64,000 bases of DNA from Lineus longissimus. Taxonomy: Eukaryota; Nemertea; Pilidiophora; Heteronemertea; Lineidae. Shown here piece by piece: positions 1 to 13,500 of the stretch. The stretch covers positions 3,286,001 through 3,350,000 of the forward strand of contig NC_088308.1 of NCBI RefSeq assembly GCF_910592395.1, read 5' to 3'. Numbering within the stretch: the stretch's first letter is position 1; the number at the start of each line of letters is the position of its first letter. A program made the position numbers and the translations under genes. The notes under the pieces are model-generated. The model was not told where the DNA came from. It worked only from the letters and a program-made list of their open reading frames with translations, and made no database searches.

Positions 1-451
1 ATACACCATGTGTAACATGTTGCAGTTAATGCATCTTTTCTGTGATGGCCAGTTGTCTTAACTGCATTTTCAGATGAAGTTTGTGTTCTTTTAAGAAAAA
101 AACACTTTTATGGGATATCATTATGGATTGAATACCACTACCACCATACTCAGTGTAAATCATTCTGTGTACCATGATGTTGAAGGAAAAAGATTTCGTC
201 ATTCTATCAACTTTACATCGATTTTGTTTGATGATTGATGCTCTGCAGTTGTTTATACACCCACTATTATTGACTAAGCGTTAATCATTAGTTACTCTTT
301 TTCTACATTCAAGGTTTTCTGCTCTTGCAAATGACTATTTCCATTGGTTATTGATTTGTTACTTTGCTTACTGGATATAACCAGCGGAAATACCGTGCTG
401 ATATAATTTCAATAACGAATTTAATCCAGAGTGTATATCATGTTCTTACAG
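1..451. other. Axin intron (3' part, partial)
   Basis: This AT-rich stretch shows no coding similarity that I can recognise. It ends in the splice acceptor TTCTTACAG just before the first Axin exon in the window, so it is the 3' part of an Axin intron. The upstream Axin exons, including the RGS domain, must lie to the left of the window. Confidence 0.7.
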
Positions 452-1597
452 CGATGGCATCCCTCCAAGTTACCACACCAAAAAGTGGAAAGTGCAGCAA
501 CGGAGGGCAATGAAGAGGAGTGCACAACAGAATAAGGACACAACTCTTACGCAGAACATAATACCGGTAAGACCAGCAACTATCCCGTTCAAGTAACTAC
601 TGTTCTGTTCTGAACTTAGAGTCACCTAGCAGATTCTAATCCAACCCTTTGGCTCTGAAATAAGTTCTCTCTTGAGGAGCGGCTAGCCTGTGGGTTTGCC
701 TTCATGTCATTTTCAACGCTGTACATTCCCTTTGTGATCAGTTTTACTTGGTAAGTAATGCACCTGAGACAATTTAAACAATGGTAAAATCACCTGTCTT
801 TCAATTGGTGCAGTATGCTGTGCACAAAATACACTCTCAAGTCCCAGAAATCAAATTCCTGTGAGCAGATGATTCAAATCCACCCCATCATGTCACTTAT
901 CTGTATCCTGTCCCAAGGGATTGCTAGCCAATGCATTTACCTCCATATCGTTCCCAACGCTGAACTTTCCCCGAGTAATTAGTGCAATCGGTAACCAGAG
1001 ATGGCTGTCTCCGGCATGCATGGTAAGGGAAACACTGCCAATTACCCTCCCAAGGGTTCTCACCAAATAATATCCTGATGGTTTATTGTTATTTTAAAGT
1101 TTCGTGTTTCAAGGGCTATCCCTCATTTGTGGTGTCTTTCATGTTAATTACCTTTCCTTGGTGTAGTTTTGAGGGTGATTCATTCGTGCGAAGGGTCCCA
1201 TTGTTTCTCTGTGAACCCTTCTGAACTTAAAAGTGTTATAACAAACCATTTGATATGAAATCGACAGTCACACGCCTAGTTTGCTGCAGTCAATTTTGAT
1301 GTTGCTGTGTTGTGCAACCGGTTCTCAACCGTACCAGAGTTCAGAATAGCATTTGACTTGCTCTGCCTTGGTAACCGCTCAAAAAGCCCTTTTTTCCCCA
1401 TGCCTTTGCTATCATTTAAGTTTAAATTTCATGTGATGTAATGCTTCTCACCTTTGCAGAGGACAGAGCGAGCGCCCAAGGACAGGAACATTGCTGAGGT
1501 CGACCCGATTTCTTTCGCGGCAATGCTGACTGAAAAATTAGAGAAAGTCCTGAAGGAACAGGAAAATATGGAAAAAATCAAGAAGTTAATGAATGAG
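452..1597 (+). other. AXIN: Axin exons encoding the GSK3-binding region
   Basis: Exon 452-566 encodes DGIPPSYHTKKWKVQQRRAM, and its donor is CCG|GTAAGA. Exon 1460-1597 encodes ISFAAMLTEKLEKVLKEQ, followed by a Lys/Glu-rich helix. In known Axins the corresponding segment (DGIPP..., then FAEELI-type helix) contacts GSK3-beta. The two exons join in phase 0 and the second continues in phase 0 into the beta-catenin-binding exon. The intron between them (567-1459) shows no feature. Confidence 0.88.
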
Positions 1598-4500
1598 GTC
1601 AGTGCAGTTTTTGACGTGCCATGTTCATCATTTGTTCATCTATGGCTGGTTCTTGATGAGGTTGCCTATCACATGAAAATGACTTAATTCTTGAGTTCTG
1701 ACATGTGGTGATCATGTGATGGCATTTCAACCAATCAGCTTTTGCAATTAATGTTGATAAAACCAGCTGATATGCTGTTTTCAATCTGTTGAGACCAGAG
1801 AACCGACGACTTTAGAGGGTCTGCAATCTTCTTAAAATCTATGTAAAAAAACACCTAGATGACTCAAAAGATTTATATTGCCTTATGGCATTATGATATC
1901 GGTCAAATGATTTAGTGAATCGATACTTGAACCCACCAAAGCAATGTAACCACCCATGGATGAACAGCCTTCTTTGATCGTAAAATTTGCCGTATTTTTT
2001 GTGAAAAAGTTTCGAATATTCTTTCCTTTAACTCGTCTTACCCTGTCATGTGCACCGTGCATGTTATTGGCAGTTTCCTTGTGCTCTGAAGGATTAGAGC
2101 ATTATGTCAATCTGTGCATGCTTTCTGGATCATACTTAAGATCATTATCTGCTTTCTAATAGTGAAAGAAGATCTTAAAAAATTAATAATTGGAATGAAA
2201 TATCAGGACCGTCAGGAGCATAACTTTGTGGGAAACTTTTAGGCTTAAATATGGTCTTTTTTCGTCATGTGTCTCAACCTTGCTCCTTGAAATAGAATCA
2301 CAGATCATGAGTTACTTTAGTTCTCGTAGAAATACAGTGTACTGGTGCTATCTCCTGTCTCTGAACTCAAGGCTAGTGCTGTTAATAACGCACCTAGGGT
2401 GTCACCAACCTCTAATCATATCAACTTCCCTGTTAGGAGAAGTTACTGCATGATGTGTCCTTTGCCAATTTCCTATTTTGCCTACTTCCCTCTTACGTCT
2501 GGGAAGAAAAGTTATTGCAGCGTCTCGTTAACTTTGCGTTCGTCTGATCTCGCTAACTTTCCCGCCTCTCCTCGCTCATGAAGCCACCACTGATCAGCTT
2601 GTCAGATCAGCCATCTCCCCATCTTGTGTGCGATATGTTCACCACGAGATGAAAGGCTATGTCCACCCTTTATCTAGTGAGAATCCAATTTCATTGCCAG
2701 TGCTGTCCTAATAAATCTATTCCAGACACAAAGACTTCCTTCGCTGGCACTGTTTGTGGAGACCTTTACTGACAAGGCTTAATATTCTTTTAGTCTCTAA
2801 CTGCACAAAGGCCTCACAAATGTCATTTACATTATTACTGTGTTCAACTGACATTATCTAAATAAGAGTGGAGTTATAGCGCTGTCTTTGATCAGTCAGG
2901 AATGTAATACGCTATTGCTTATGGAGGTGTCCACAGTTACGAGCTGGTCCAGATGAACAAATACTGAAGTTCCCTGTGTAATTGACAGAAGAGAAGCGGT
3001 CACCAGGGCTTCAAACGCTTGTTGGGCTGACCGTGGTCATCCAATTTGGTTGTGGGTACACTTTGTAGATCGCTTGAGCAAAATCGTATTATAGATTTCA
3101 ATATATGGCACAATGACGCCGCTTTGTTGTCAAATGATATTGGCTGTAAACCCATCACAGGGCACGTGATGATGACTTCTTGTAATATCCGTCATTAACT
3201 TTGTTAAGTCCCTCATGTCCCTTTGATGTGGCAGCCTGTACCTCTGGCAAACGACCAATACGAATAAGCAGCTTGTCTAGATGGCTTTAATGACATTTTA
3301 GAAATGTAATCTGAGCAAAAATTTGTTATCATCTTGGTCATTGATTTATTGAATAAAAACACCAAAGAAATCGAGACTTAGTTCAGAACCAGATTACATT
3401 GGCGGTCTGCAAAGTGTATCCTTATTTGCTATTCATCTCGGTGGAAATTCATAGCTCTTTCATCTTCAGATTTGATCTTCCAATAACTAGTTGCGCTAAC
3501 AAGACATCTCAACACTGGTGGAGTATCTGTGCTCCTGTCCCGTCTTTAATGAGTTGTTGACAATAGGTGGCAGGACCAGAACTGTTCCAAGAATCGTAGC
3601 ATTGGCATGTTTTCAGATTGCTAATTACTATGAACTGGTGGTCCATAACTTATGTGAGGTGTAGTTGGAGTTGAGGCATCTAAGATGATTGTGGATATTT
3701 GAATCAACATCGTTGATTGGTTCATTTTGGCAGTTGTTGGCTTATCAAAAAGCCAGAATCCAGCTTTGATAGTTGTTAGTTCATCAGATGAGCTGAATTT
3801 CAGATGGTTATTGAAAACTCACAGTTGTAGATCTGCTACTCCAACCAGCCTTCAGCTTGCTATTACTATGAGTGACAAGTATCACACCCCAGTGAAGCAC
3901 CAATACATCTTTGACGCAGAACTCAGGAACGAAGCTAACAAAGCATACATGATCCCTCCATTCCTCGTCTTTATATGAAAAGCTTTCATGTGAAACACTT
4001 GGAGGAGATGCCATTACTGTTGGCGTTAGGGGAGTCAAGTACACAGCTACATCTTCAAGGGTTTCAAAATACATACTTCAAACGAGGTGTGAGGATATTT
4101 TCATGCTGTTTCCAGGGTCTGGACTTTCAGACACCGTCTCAATCTCTGTCTCCCCTCGCGGGATTTAGGCGTATTGTTCGCGTACGACGCATTGTTGTGT
4201 ATCGTTGATCGTGATGGACAGGAATCATCGGAGCGATGAAAGAAACTTGAACGGTCTCCCTTAATCTTTCCCCGAGGATGCTGCTCATTAGAAAGAACAT
4301 CAAAGAAACTCTTGTCATTGTGATTCTAATCACCGCTCTCTATTCTCCGAGGAGGACATCGCCTACTTCCACTTTCCCTTCCCAGACACTTGAACAGTTA
4401 CTGTGTGCATAATTGTAGAACTTGGAACTTTCATAATATTGAAACATTGCTATTGTGCTATTTCTGGTCAGCAATTTTCGAAAGTTTAAAAGTCTCCATC

Positions 4501-7500
4501 AACGTAAATTGGTGCTGTATGATTGTTGGGTTATCACAGAGAGTTAAATTACAAAACCAGACCTGCACTGTTAATCCTTTGAAAGCCTCCTCACAAGACA
4601 GATTTCCTTTACAGACCTCATCATTAGCTCTTTCACACAGGCAAGAATTAATATCTGATTTGAAGCAAACCACTCAATGACTCATGAGAATCGGTGTTCC
4701 TTCGATGTTTGAGATTAGTTCTAAAAGAATCGGTGCTGTGGTGAAATTCACAAAGCAGACGAGATGTTTATGATGTGAAGTCAATGGCATCCAAGTTTAA
4801 GGTGTGTTTTTCAACCCTAATTATAACAAGGACTATATCCTGGTGTGAGTTGTTTTTATGAGTGTTGTCTTTAATTAGTTGTCAGCATAAGTTATTAAAG
4901 GCAAACAAGGACTAACCCATGAAAAATCTCTTGGAAAGCAAGACTCGAAGCCGAGCGTGTGTGGCTAACTACTTCTTCTTTCCTCTGTCTCAGGGTGTCA
5001 CTTCTTCTCACAACAGTTGGTGGCCACTAAAACACCAATCTTGTTGACCATTTTCCCCTCGTACAAACACCCTATAAAAAAGCTACAGAGCAGCATCTTT
5101 TTCTTGACGAAGCTGCCCTCAAAGTACGCAGTCCATTTCATCACATCATGCGACAGGAATCAATAGGTCTGTGAAAGCGACAAGGTGGACAAAAGTCATT
5201 CTCAAAGGCTTGTTATTCTCATCAACGGTGCCTTTGTCACTTTGAAACATATCCATGTCACACATAGTCGCTTTGAGACCCCTCGTCATTTCCTCTCCTC
5301 ACGGCACGCATTGTTAAAACTGCGACCTTCCTGTATGATTGACACCAGTGATTACTTAACCAAGATGATCATTGACTGCTGGCTTTGGCCCTGTCGCTTG
5401 TGTGATATTAGTTTCAATCACCGTACTGTATCGATAGCCAAGATAAGATTTCTCAAGTATTTCTCCTCATTTGTTACTCCTTTCATCTTTACTCTTGGCA
5501 CTTTCCATCAAAAATCATGTGAACCCACACTAATTATTCCCTTTCTGTTCAAATTCATAGAAGATGTGGCTTTTACCAGCCCACAAATAGAGCTTAATGA
5601 GTTTTTACTTTGATTTATGGTTGTTGTGAAATTATTTTGCAGAATTCTGGCCTTGTTGCTGTTGCAGTGAGCTCTGATTCTGTCCAGCTTGACATGTCAT
5701 TGATAGCTTTTTCTTTGCAATAAATTGCATGAAATCATAATTCTTTTTTCAGCATATCTGATGAATGACATGCAGCATCAGTCTGTTTCGTTTATTTTAA
5801 CAAATGAACAAGTTTCTGAACTTGTAATCTAAATTGTTGACAATGTATTTAACATGCTAAAATTGCACTGAAATTTTTATAAAATGCCTAATATGTGATT
5901 GACGTTTCAGAAAATGATTTGAGGAGTAAATTTTCTGGCTGCAATAATCTCTAATTTGACTAAATGTAATATTTGGTTTTCAGCAGTAGAACAACGTTTC
6001 TTTAGCATAGTTCATTTCGAATTCAAATTCATTGAAGTTGAAATATGTTTGTTACCGTCACCGCATTATGAATAAGTCTGGAACTTCCTCTAGCAATCAA
6101 AACTTTCTAAAACTTTATCCCGCTTAACCTTTGAAGTCAAATTCTCCTCGCACAAAAAAGCACAAACGTGGATTCGTCTTCAATATTTGTTTGACATTCA
6201 AGAAAATTGCCTCCTCCTTTTCGTTGCACGCTTCTTTAGTAAGTTCACTGATGAAAGGTCTCTTTACCTTGTGACATATCTTCAGTTTTATGTCGTTCAT
6301 ACTCTACCCAGGTCAGACTTTTGCATATGTACTCATATCGGATCTACCCGAGGAATTATTTAACTAATTACATTAGAAAATAACCAGCCAGTTCACAAGG
6401 CTACGTCCAGGCGGCGCCCCTGTACAGCCCATCAACCGTGCAAGCCGCCATATTGCCAGTACTTTTTCCTCGGCGCCTTGTATCACAAGCACCGAGTTTC
6501 TGCTGCTGTTTGCGTTGATTCCCCCGCGACAGTATTGAGAAGGATCCTCCCCCGGACGTCCGTTTTGGAGCTGCCGATTTCAGGAAGCGGGTGAGACCAT
6601 TCCTTTACCCATCTTTCTCTGAATTCGTCATTTAGAACGCTTTTTCTTCGCCGTTCTCCCAAAAATTTTTCTCGCTCCAGGCTCCGGTCACGTGACCAAA
6701 TAAATCCAAGTTTTTCTTATCGTTCACTTTCTTTGTGTGGCCTCTCAAGATGCTGGCTCTGCCGCTCTTGTTAGCGTCCTTCTTGTCCTTATTGGGCTTT
6801 CCAGCCCTCTTATTGGGCCTGTTACCCTTCTGGGTATTCAGGTGCCCGGGTGCCGGTGTATCGGGGATTATTAGTCCCCGTCCCGGTTCGTCCCCGGCTC
6901 GCCAGTCCGCCCCGTCGGACTCGGCGACTGCGGTTTCGTCCGCTGCCGGGACGCTGCCTTCTGCTTCTCCGGCCCCTCGGCCGTCGAAGAAGCAGAAGCC
7001 GACCCGGAGAGGCCCCAGAAAGTCTGGTGCGGCCTCTTCTAAGTCCCCCTCCGCTGTTTCTTCTCAGCGGGGGCGAGGCCCCCGGAGCTCTGGCGCCGTT
7101 TCGGCGCCCGACTCCGGGGCTCGGGCCGGGCACCCTCCATTCGGAGGTGTGCCCCCCGGGTTCTCTCCTAGGTTGAGCGCCGGTGACCCCCTCATCGGGG
7201 CGCCCCCTAGGGAGATTGGCTCCTCCCCCCTTTCACAGGGGGTCGAAGTGAGCGGGACTCTGGACGCTTTGCGTCCCGATCCCCTGGGCGTGGAGCATAC
7301 CCCGCTGGAGGCAGACCTCCTGATTCAGGAACTCCTCCGGCTACCGGCCGTGGAGTCCTTAGTCACGTCTAAGCCCCCACCTGGCCGGGTTTCCTCCGCC
7401 CTCCCCCGTCGGGACCCCCCTGCTGCGGCATTGGGTCGTCCCCCGTCCTCCTCCGGGTTGGATGTGCCTCCGGCAGTGTCTTCGGTTGTGACTGTCTCGT

Positions 7501-10500
7501 CAGATCACACCGTCACATCTGACCGCTCTGAGGCGACGGGGCGTATCCCATCGGGTTATGAGGCCTGGCAGGCGGCTCACCCCAATTTCCGTCCCCTTCT
7601 GAGGACGTCGACCGCCTCCCCGTGGGTTACTGCAGGCTCGGGCGTCACCCCCCCTGTTCTGCCGCCCCCTCTTGTCTCGCACGGAGGTGACCTACCCCCC
7701 TGGGGTAGGGGTGCGACAATGGGGCATTACGTCCGTTCTAGAGACCCTAGGGTCTGTCCGGACGTCGGGAGGGTTCGCCCCACGATTTCGCCGGTGCGAC
7801 CCCGTCCCTCCCTGTCTGGCTCTGCGGGTCTGAGCTCCACCCCCTTTGTGGTGAGTAGCCCCCCGCCATCCCTGCCTGCCCCAGGTATGTCCAGACAGGA
7901 TCCCCGGCCTATCGCACCGGGCCTTACGGCCCAGCAGCGTCAGGTCCTGCAGAGTTTGGCTGCCCATCTGGAGACCAAAAATCTCTCAGATAGGGCCCCT
8001 CAGCAGCAGGCCGGGAGACCAGTGGCCTTTGAGCTGCCCCAAGTCCCCATGGAGGTCGACTATCAATTCGATGAGTCGCAATCTTCCATCGGGCAGGCCC
8101 CTCAGGCTGACTGCCCCTCTGGAACAGAGGACCCCACCATTGTGGCTGGGATGCGCGATCTTCGCGCGCTCGTCCGGCAGTTCGTGCCGACCGAGCATTG
8201 TCCTCTCCCGCCGGTCAACCCCGCGCTCGGCCGTGCTCCCTTCGATCTTTTCGGGGATGCCGACGAGCCGGACTTGGCTGCCGTGCCGGACCGGGCACTC
8301 GATGAGTTGCCCCCCTCCCCTGCCTTGATCAGAGCCTCTCATTGGCTCGATTCAACGCTTAGGGACACGGCGCCGTCCTGCGGGGGCCACCAGCGCTCCC
8401 TGGTCTCGACTTTGCCGTCGACTGGACCGGGAGCCTGGACGAAGGCGGGGAAGCGCTTCACGGCCACTTCCCCTCACAGTCCTTCGTATAGGCCAGAATA
8501 CTATAGAGTATCGCCGTCGGGGACTGACCCGGTCTCACTCATCCCCTTGAGGGATGATGTGCAGCTCGCCGGGTTGGTCGTTCCGAAAGTCCTCACGTCT
8601 GCTCCTATGAGGGATGCCAAGAACGATGAGGCCCTGGCCAAGGAGACGCAGTCGGTGTTATCGTACGCCGACTTGACGCTCTGTGCCCTGTCCAGGTCGT
8701 TGGCTGCGGACGCCACGGATGAGCAACGCATCCTGGCTATGTCCTTACAGCAGTCACTGCAACATGCCAGTGACTTAGCTGCCAAACAAGCAGCCAACGC
8801 GGTGCTGAAGCGCCGGGACCTCCTCATCGAGGGGCTGAGTGTGGTCCGCGCCCAGTTTCTGCGCGGGGCCTTGCGGACCGCCCCTTTGGGCGGTCCCTTC
8901 TTATTCCACGATTCGCTACCTGATACCTTAGGGGCTCAGCGCGAGTCGGATAAGAGTCGTGAGGGGGACCCTCCTCCCCCCAGACAGGCCCCCCGCCCGC
9001 GTTCCTCTTCATGGTCCGCGGGCCGGGGACGTCAGCCGGAGTTTAGACGCCCCCGGGGTGCGTCGGCCTCTCGTGGGCCCTCGGCCTCGCAGGGCTCCTC
9101 CGGGTCTTTTCGTCCCCGAGGGCAGACAGAAGCTGCGGCTCCAGCCCGCCCCTCCAATAAGCGCCACCGCTCCTCAGGTCAGGGCGGAGGTGGCGGGCAG
9201 CCCAAGCGCCCCTTCCGGCCACAACAGCGGAAGGGTCGCGGGGGCAGGCGTCGGTGACTTGTCACCTTCTCCTCGGGCGCTAATAGGCGACACTCCCTCG
9301 GTCTCTGTCGTTGGGGGCCGACTGCGCCATTTCGCAGCCTTTTGGGTCGGATGGTGTCAAAAAGGCTCCCCAGTCCCGGACATGCTCCGGCACGGGGTTC
9401 GCCTCGATTTTGCCCATCCTCCCCCAACGACATCGACTCCCCACCCGGTATTACCCCCCGTGGACCCGGCCAGGGCCGAAGCCCTTCGGTCCGAGGTCAA
9501 CTCCCTCCTCCAGAAGGAGGCTGTCACGGTGGTGGAAGACCACTCCTCCCCGGGCTTTTACAGCCACATCTTCTTGGTTCCGAAGAAGTCGGGAAAATGG
9601 AGATTGGTCATAGACCTGTCCAGCCTGAACCGGTTCCTCAGGGTACCCAGTTTCAGGATGGAAACAACAAGGTCAGTGGCAACAGCGGTGCAGCCCGACG
9701 ATTGGGCCGTCTCCATGGACTTGCAGGATGCGTATTTTCACATCCCAGTCCATCCAGACTTTCAACATTTCCTTCGCTTTTACTTCGAAGGCAAAATTTA
9801 TCAGTTTCAGGCCTTGCCTTTCGGCCTGGCTTCCGCTCCGCTTATTTTCACAACCGTCGTCAGGGCGTTCGCCGCCCCGTTTCACGCCTTGGGCTTCAAG
9901 CTCCATTGCTACTTAGACGACTGGCTGCTGCGTTGCCAATCCCGTCCCCGTCTTCTCAAGCAGACTCGGTTCTTGCTCAAGACGGCGACCCAGGCCGGGT
10001 GGATAACAAACTTAGAAAAATCCGAGCTAGACCCGTCTCAGGATTTTGTCTTCGTGGGAGTACGTTTCCGTACCAGAGAGGGCCTCATGTCCCCACCTCA
10101 GGACCGGGTCACCAAGATCCGGTCTCTGATTCGGGCTTTCCGTCGTCGAGACAGCGCCACAGCCAGACAGTTCCTGTCCCTGCTGGGCCTGCTCAATTCG
10201 GCGGCGGACCAGGTTCCTCTCGGTCGCCTGTATATGCGCCCCCTCCAGCTCCTCCTACTCTCGAGTTGGCGCCCCTTCTCGGACCCACTCGATCGAGCAG
10301 TAGCACTCCCTTCCATGCTACTGGAGGACGTTTGGAGGTTCTGGGGGACGGGGACGGAGCTCCTCCGCGGGGTGCAGCTCCGTCCGTTACCCCCCCAGAT
10401 GTCCCTCTTCACGGACGCCTCCCTCTTCGGATGGGGGGCTCACCTGAACGAGGGCGACCTGACCACCAAGGGCACGTGGTCAGGGGAGGAGTCTCGCCTT

Positions 10501-13500
10501 TCGATCAATATTCTCGAAATGCAGGCTGTCATCCTAGCCGTGAAGGCCTTTTCGTCCCGGTTACGGGGTCACAGGGTATCTCTGTTCTCCGACAACTCGA
10601 CTGTCGTCGCCTATATTCGGAGACAAGGGGGAACGAGGTCCGACACTCTGTGTCGTCTGACATGGGACCTCCTACAATTTTGTCGTCGGCTGGACATCCA
10701 GCTCTTCCCCCGTCACATCCCCGGCAAGAGGAACATCCTGGCGGATGCTCTCTCCAGAGCCGATCGCTTAGTCCAGACCGAGTGGACCCTCCATCAGGAG
10801 ATTGTGTCCCGGCTGGCCGGGATGTGGGATGCGCCGATTGTGGACCTTTTCGCCACTCGCCTCAACAAGAGATTCACCCTGTATTACTCCCCTCTCCCGG
10901 ACGACGAGGCCTTGGGAGTAGACAGCCTGTCGGCCTCCTGGGACGGCCTCAATGCTTATGCATTCCCGCCAACCCCTCTGTTGCTGCCGGTTCTGAACAA
11001 AGTGGCCTCATCGCGCGTCAGGCTTTGCCTGATCGCCCCTTGTTGGCCGAACCAAGCTTGGTTCCCGGTGTTGCTGGAGCTCCTGACGGACCACCCCCGC
11101 AGATTGCCGGAGTGGGACCGCCTGCTATATCACCCGATAGGCCGGGTCTACCATCAGGACCCTTCTTTCTACAGGCTTCACGCCTGGAGACTATCGGGCA
11201 TTTCCTCCGAGAGAGAGGCTTTTCGGAGGACGTTATCCGAAAAGTCGCTCAGCCTCAGAGACAGTCTACCCTTACATCATACGACAGTAAGTGGCTCGTC
11301 TTTCGAGACTGGTGCGGAGAGCACGGAGTTTCTCCGATCGCTCCCACTCTTCCCAACTTCCTCGATTTCCTAAACTTTTTGTTTACGGTTCGGAAGTTTT
11401 CGGTCCAGGGGGTTAAGGGCTATCGCTCTGCCATTGCCGTCACCCTTAGACTGACAGGCTCCTGGCAACCGGCTTGGGACGACGCCTTGTCATCGTTGCT
11501 TCGCAACATGTCTCTGGAGCGTCCCCGCTCCTTACATTGCGTCCCCAAGTGGGATCTCTCGGTGGTGTTACGGGCTCTTATGAGATTTCCATTCGAGCCC
11601 TTGCACCTAGCAGATAGGAAGCATCTTACCTTTAAGACCGTCTTCTTGGTGGCCTTAGCTACGGCCCAGAGACGGTCCGAGCTCCATGCCCTAGCTTTTG
11701 ACAAGCTAGCCTTCAATGAGAGGGGCGCGGTCCTAGAATTTGTCCCAGGCTTTATTGCGAAGAACCAGGCGCCTTCCACCTCCAGGCGCCCGGTTCTTAT
11801 TCCATCCCTTTCCAGGGTGGTCTCTCGAGACCTCCCGGATAGAACTCTCTGCCCCGTCCGGGCCTTGAGGTTCTATGTCGATAAGACCAAAGACCCTGCC
11901 GTCCGTCTCAGCAGAAAGCGTCTTTTTCTGTCTTATCGCGAGGGATTCACACGGGAGATTGCGCCCGCCACGGTCGCCAGATGGTTGGTGGCCACCATCC
12001 GGCAGGCCTACTCCATGACTCTTCAGTCTCCGGAGCTTCGCCGCCTGGGTTCCGTGACGGCCCACGAGATTCGTGCCATCTCGACTTCATGGGCCGAATA
12101 TAGGGGAGTCGCCTTGAACGAGGTCTTGGAGGCGGCGACGTGGAGTTCTCACTCCACTTTCTCCCAACATTATATGCGCGATTGTTCCGTGATGACTGAC
12201 GGTATGCTGTCTCTCGGTCCAATCGTCGCTGCTCAGCACGTAGTCTAGGTTCTCCCTGCCTAGCCTACCCGCCGGACTCCTCACTCCGGATTCTCCGTCC
12301 TTCCCTCTAAAGATGGGGGGGAGGTGCGGACATTCATGCCGGGACGTGGTTCCCCTGTGCATGTGCCCCGTCCGGATGTCTTAGGTTGAGCCGCCTAGAC
12401 TTTGTGGGTTGTCCCCGCACGCAGAGGGTGGTTACCCTCTTAAGTCCACACATTCTTTTGGCGAGGTGTGTGCTGAGCAAGTACCATGCGATGTGCTACC
12501 TTACTCTAGGGGGTAGTTGATAACCTTAGGGCCTTTCCATTATTCTTTTATATGGTGGCCTGACCGTTGAGCCATGAGCATCCCCATTTCTCTTTGGTCT
12601 GGTTATCCCGGTCTCACCCGTTGGGTTCTGCTATGCGGCTTGGAGACAGTTCACGTCGCTACATGGTAAGTCACGTTTACCCACCTTCCTTAGGTTGTTG
12701 GTATTCGATGCAAAAGTCTGACCTGGGTAGAGTATGAACGACATAAAATTCCCATTTCCTGTGGAAATGTGATTTTATTAGTTCATACCTACCCAGGTCA
12801 GACTGCCCACCCGTCCGTCCCCACAGCAACGGGACTTACTTGAGTTGCTTGAGTAAAAAGTACTGGCAATATGGCGGCTTGCACGGTTGATGGGCTGTAC
12901 AGGGGCGCCGCCTGGACGTAGCCTTGTGAACTGGCTGGTTATTTTCTAATGTAATTAGTTAAATAATTCCTCGGGTAGATCCGATATGAGTACATATGCA
13001 AAAGTCTGACCTGGGTAGGTATGAACTAATAAAATCACATTTCCACAGGAAATGGGAATTTCAGAGCAAAGGGTACGAGTGGCACGCCCTTTGTGGCGTT
13101 ATACCTTGCTTCATATTGGCCCAGTATTTAATTACAAAATGTTTATTCCACGGTAGGAAATTATGCACATCAAACCTGCAATGGTAAGTGACATTCTGGA
13201 AGAGCGATTATGAGCATTTTTTCCGTCCTTTGAGCTCACTAAATATGTGTATTTCGCGTTTAAATCGCTGCCATCAAGAAGAAGCACTTGTGTAAAAGAA
13301 AATCTTTTTGGCAGGAAATTGGAATGATCAAAGTGAACGTTCACTCCGAATGCTTTGGATCAAACAGTCGTCACCGCTTTGACTTTGTACACTTTGTACG
13401 CTTTGTGCACGGATCAGCTTCCCTCTCTGAGGGAATTTATTCGAAATAAATAACTGGGTGGTTTGCCATGCTCTTTGTAGGCCGACAATTTCTGATGGAG

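Larger units (their letters stand above)
6286..13061 (+). mobile_element. DIRS1-type tyrosine-recombinase retrotransposon, apparently complete
   Basis: A 6.8 kb GC-rich element inside the AT-rich Axin intron, in the same orientation as Axin. It has all hallmarks of the DIRS order: inverted terminal repeats (6304-6467 and 12855-13018, identical over 164 bp), an internal complementary region (12708-12804), and three long overlapping ORFs. The ORFs encode a gag-like protein, RT with RNase H and a Dam-like methylase domain, and a tyrosine recombinase. There is no integrase, no LTR and no obvious target-site duplication. Both outer ends share TTT at the junction (left ...CAG|TTTTATG, right ...GGAATTT|CAG), as expected if a circular intermediate is integrated by recombination at a trinucleotide. 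All three frames are open and the repeats are identical, so the insertion looks young and possibly competent. Confidence 0.95.

Noticed and set aside
5185-5613. 142-codon open frame in the Axin intron
   Set aside because: No ATG-supported start beyond chance, no domain, no codon bias; AT-rich intronic sequence.
9351-11159. Upstream part of the recombinase frame as a separate long protein
   Set aside because: It lies entirely within the RT/RNase H gene, reads as Pro/Ser/Arg-rich low complexity, and is explained by the high GC content, which makes stops rare.
6822-12362. Several minus-strand open frames of 80-120 codons within the retrotransposon
   Set aside because: They are shadows of the GC-rich plus-strand genes, with no domains.
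6286-13061. Interpretation as an LTR retrotransposon or retrovirus
   Set aside because: No direct long terminal repeats, protease or DDE integrase; the inverted repeats, ICR and tyrosine recombinase define a DIRS element.
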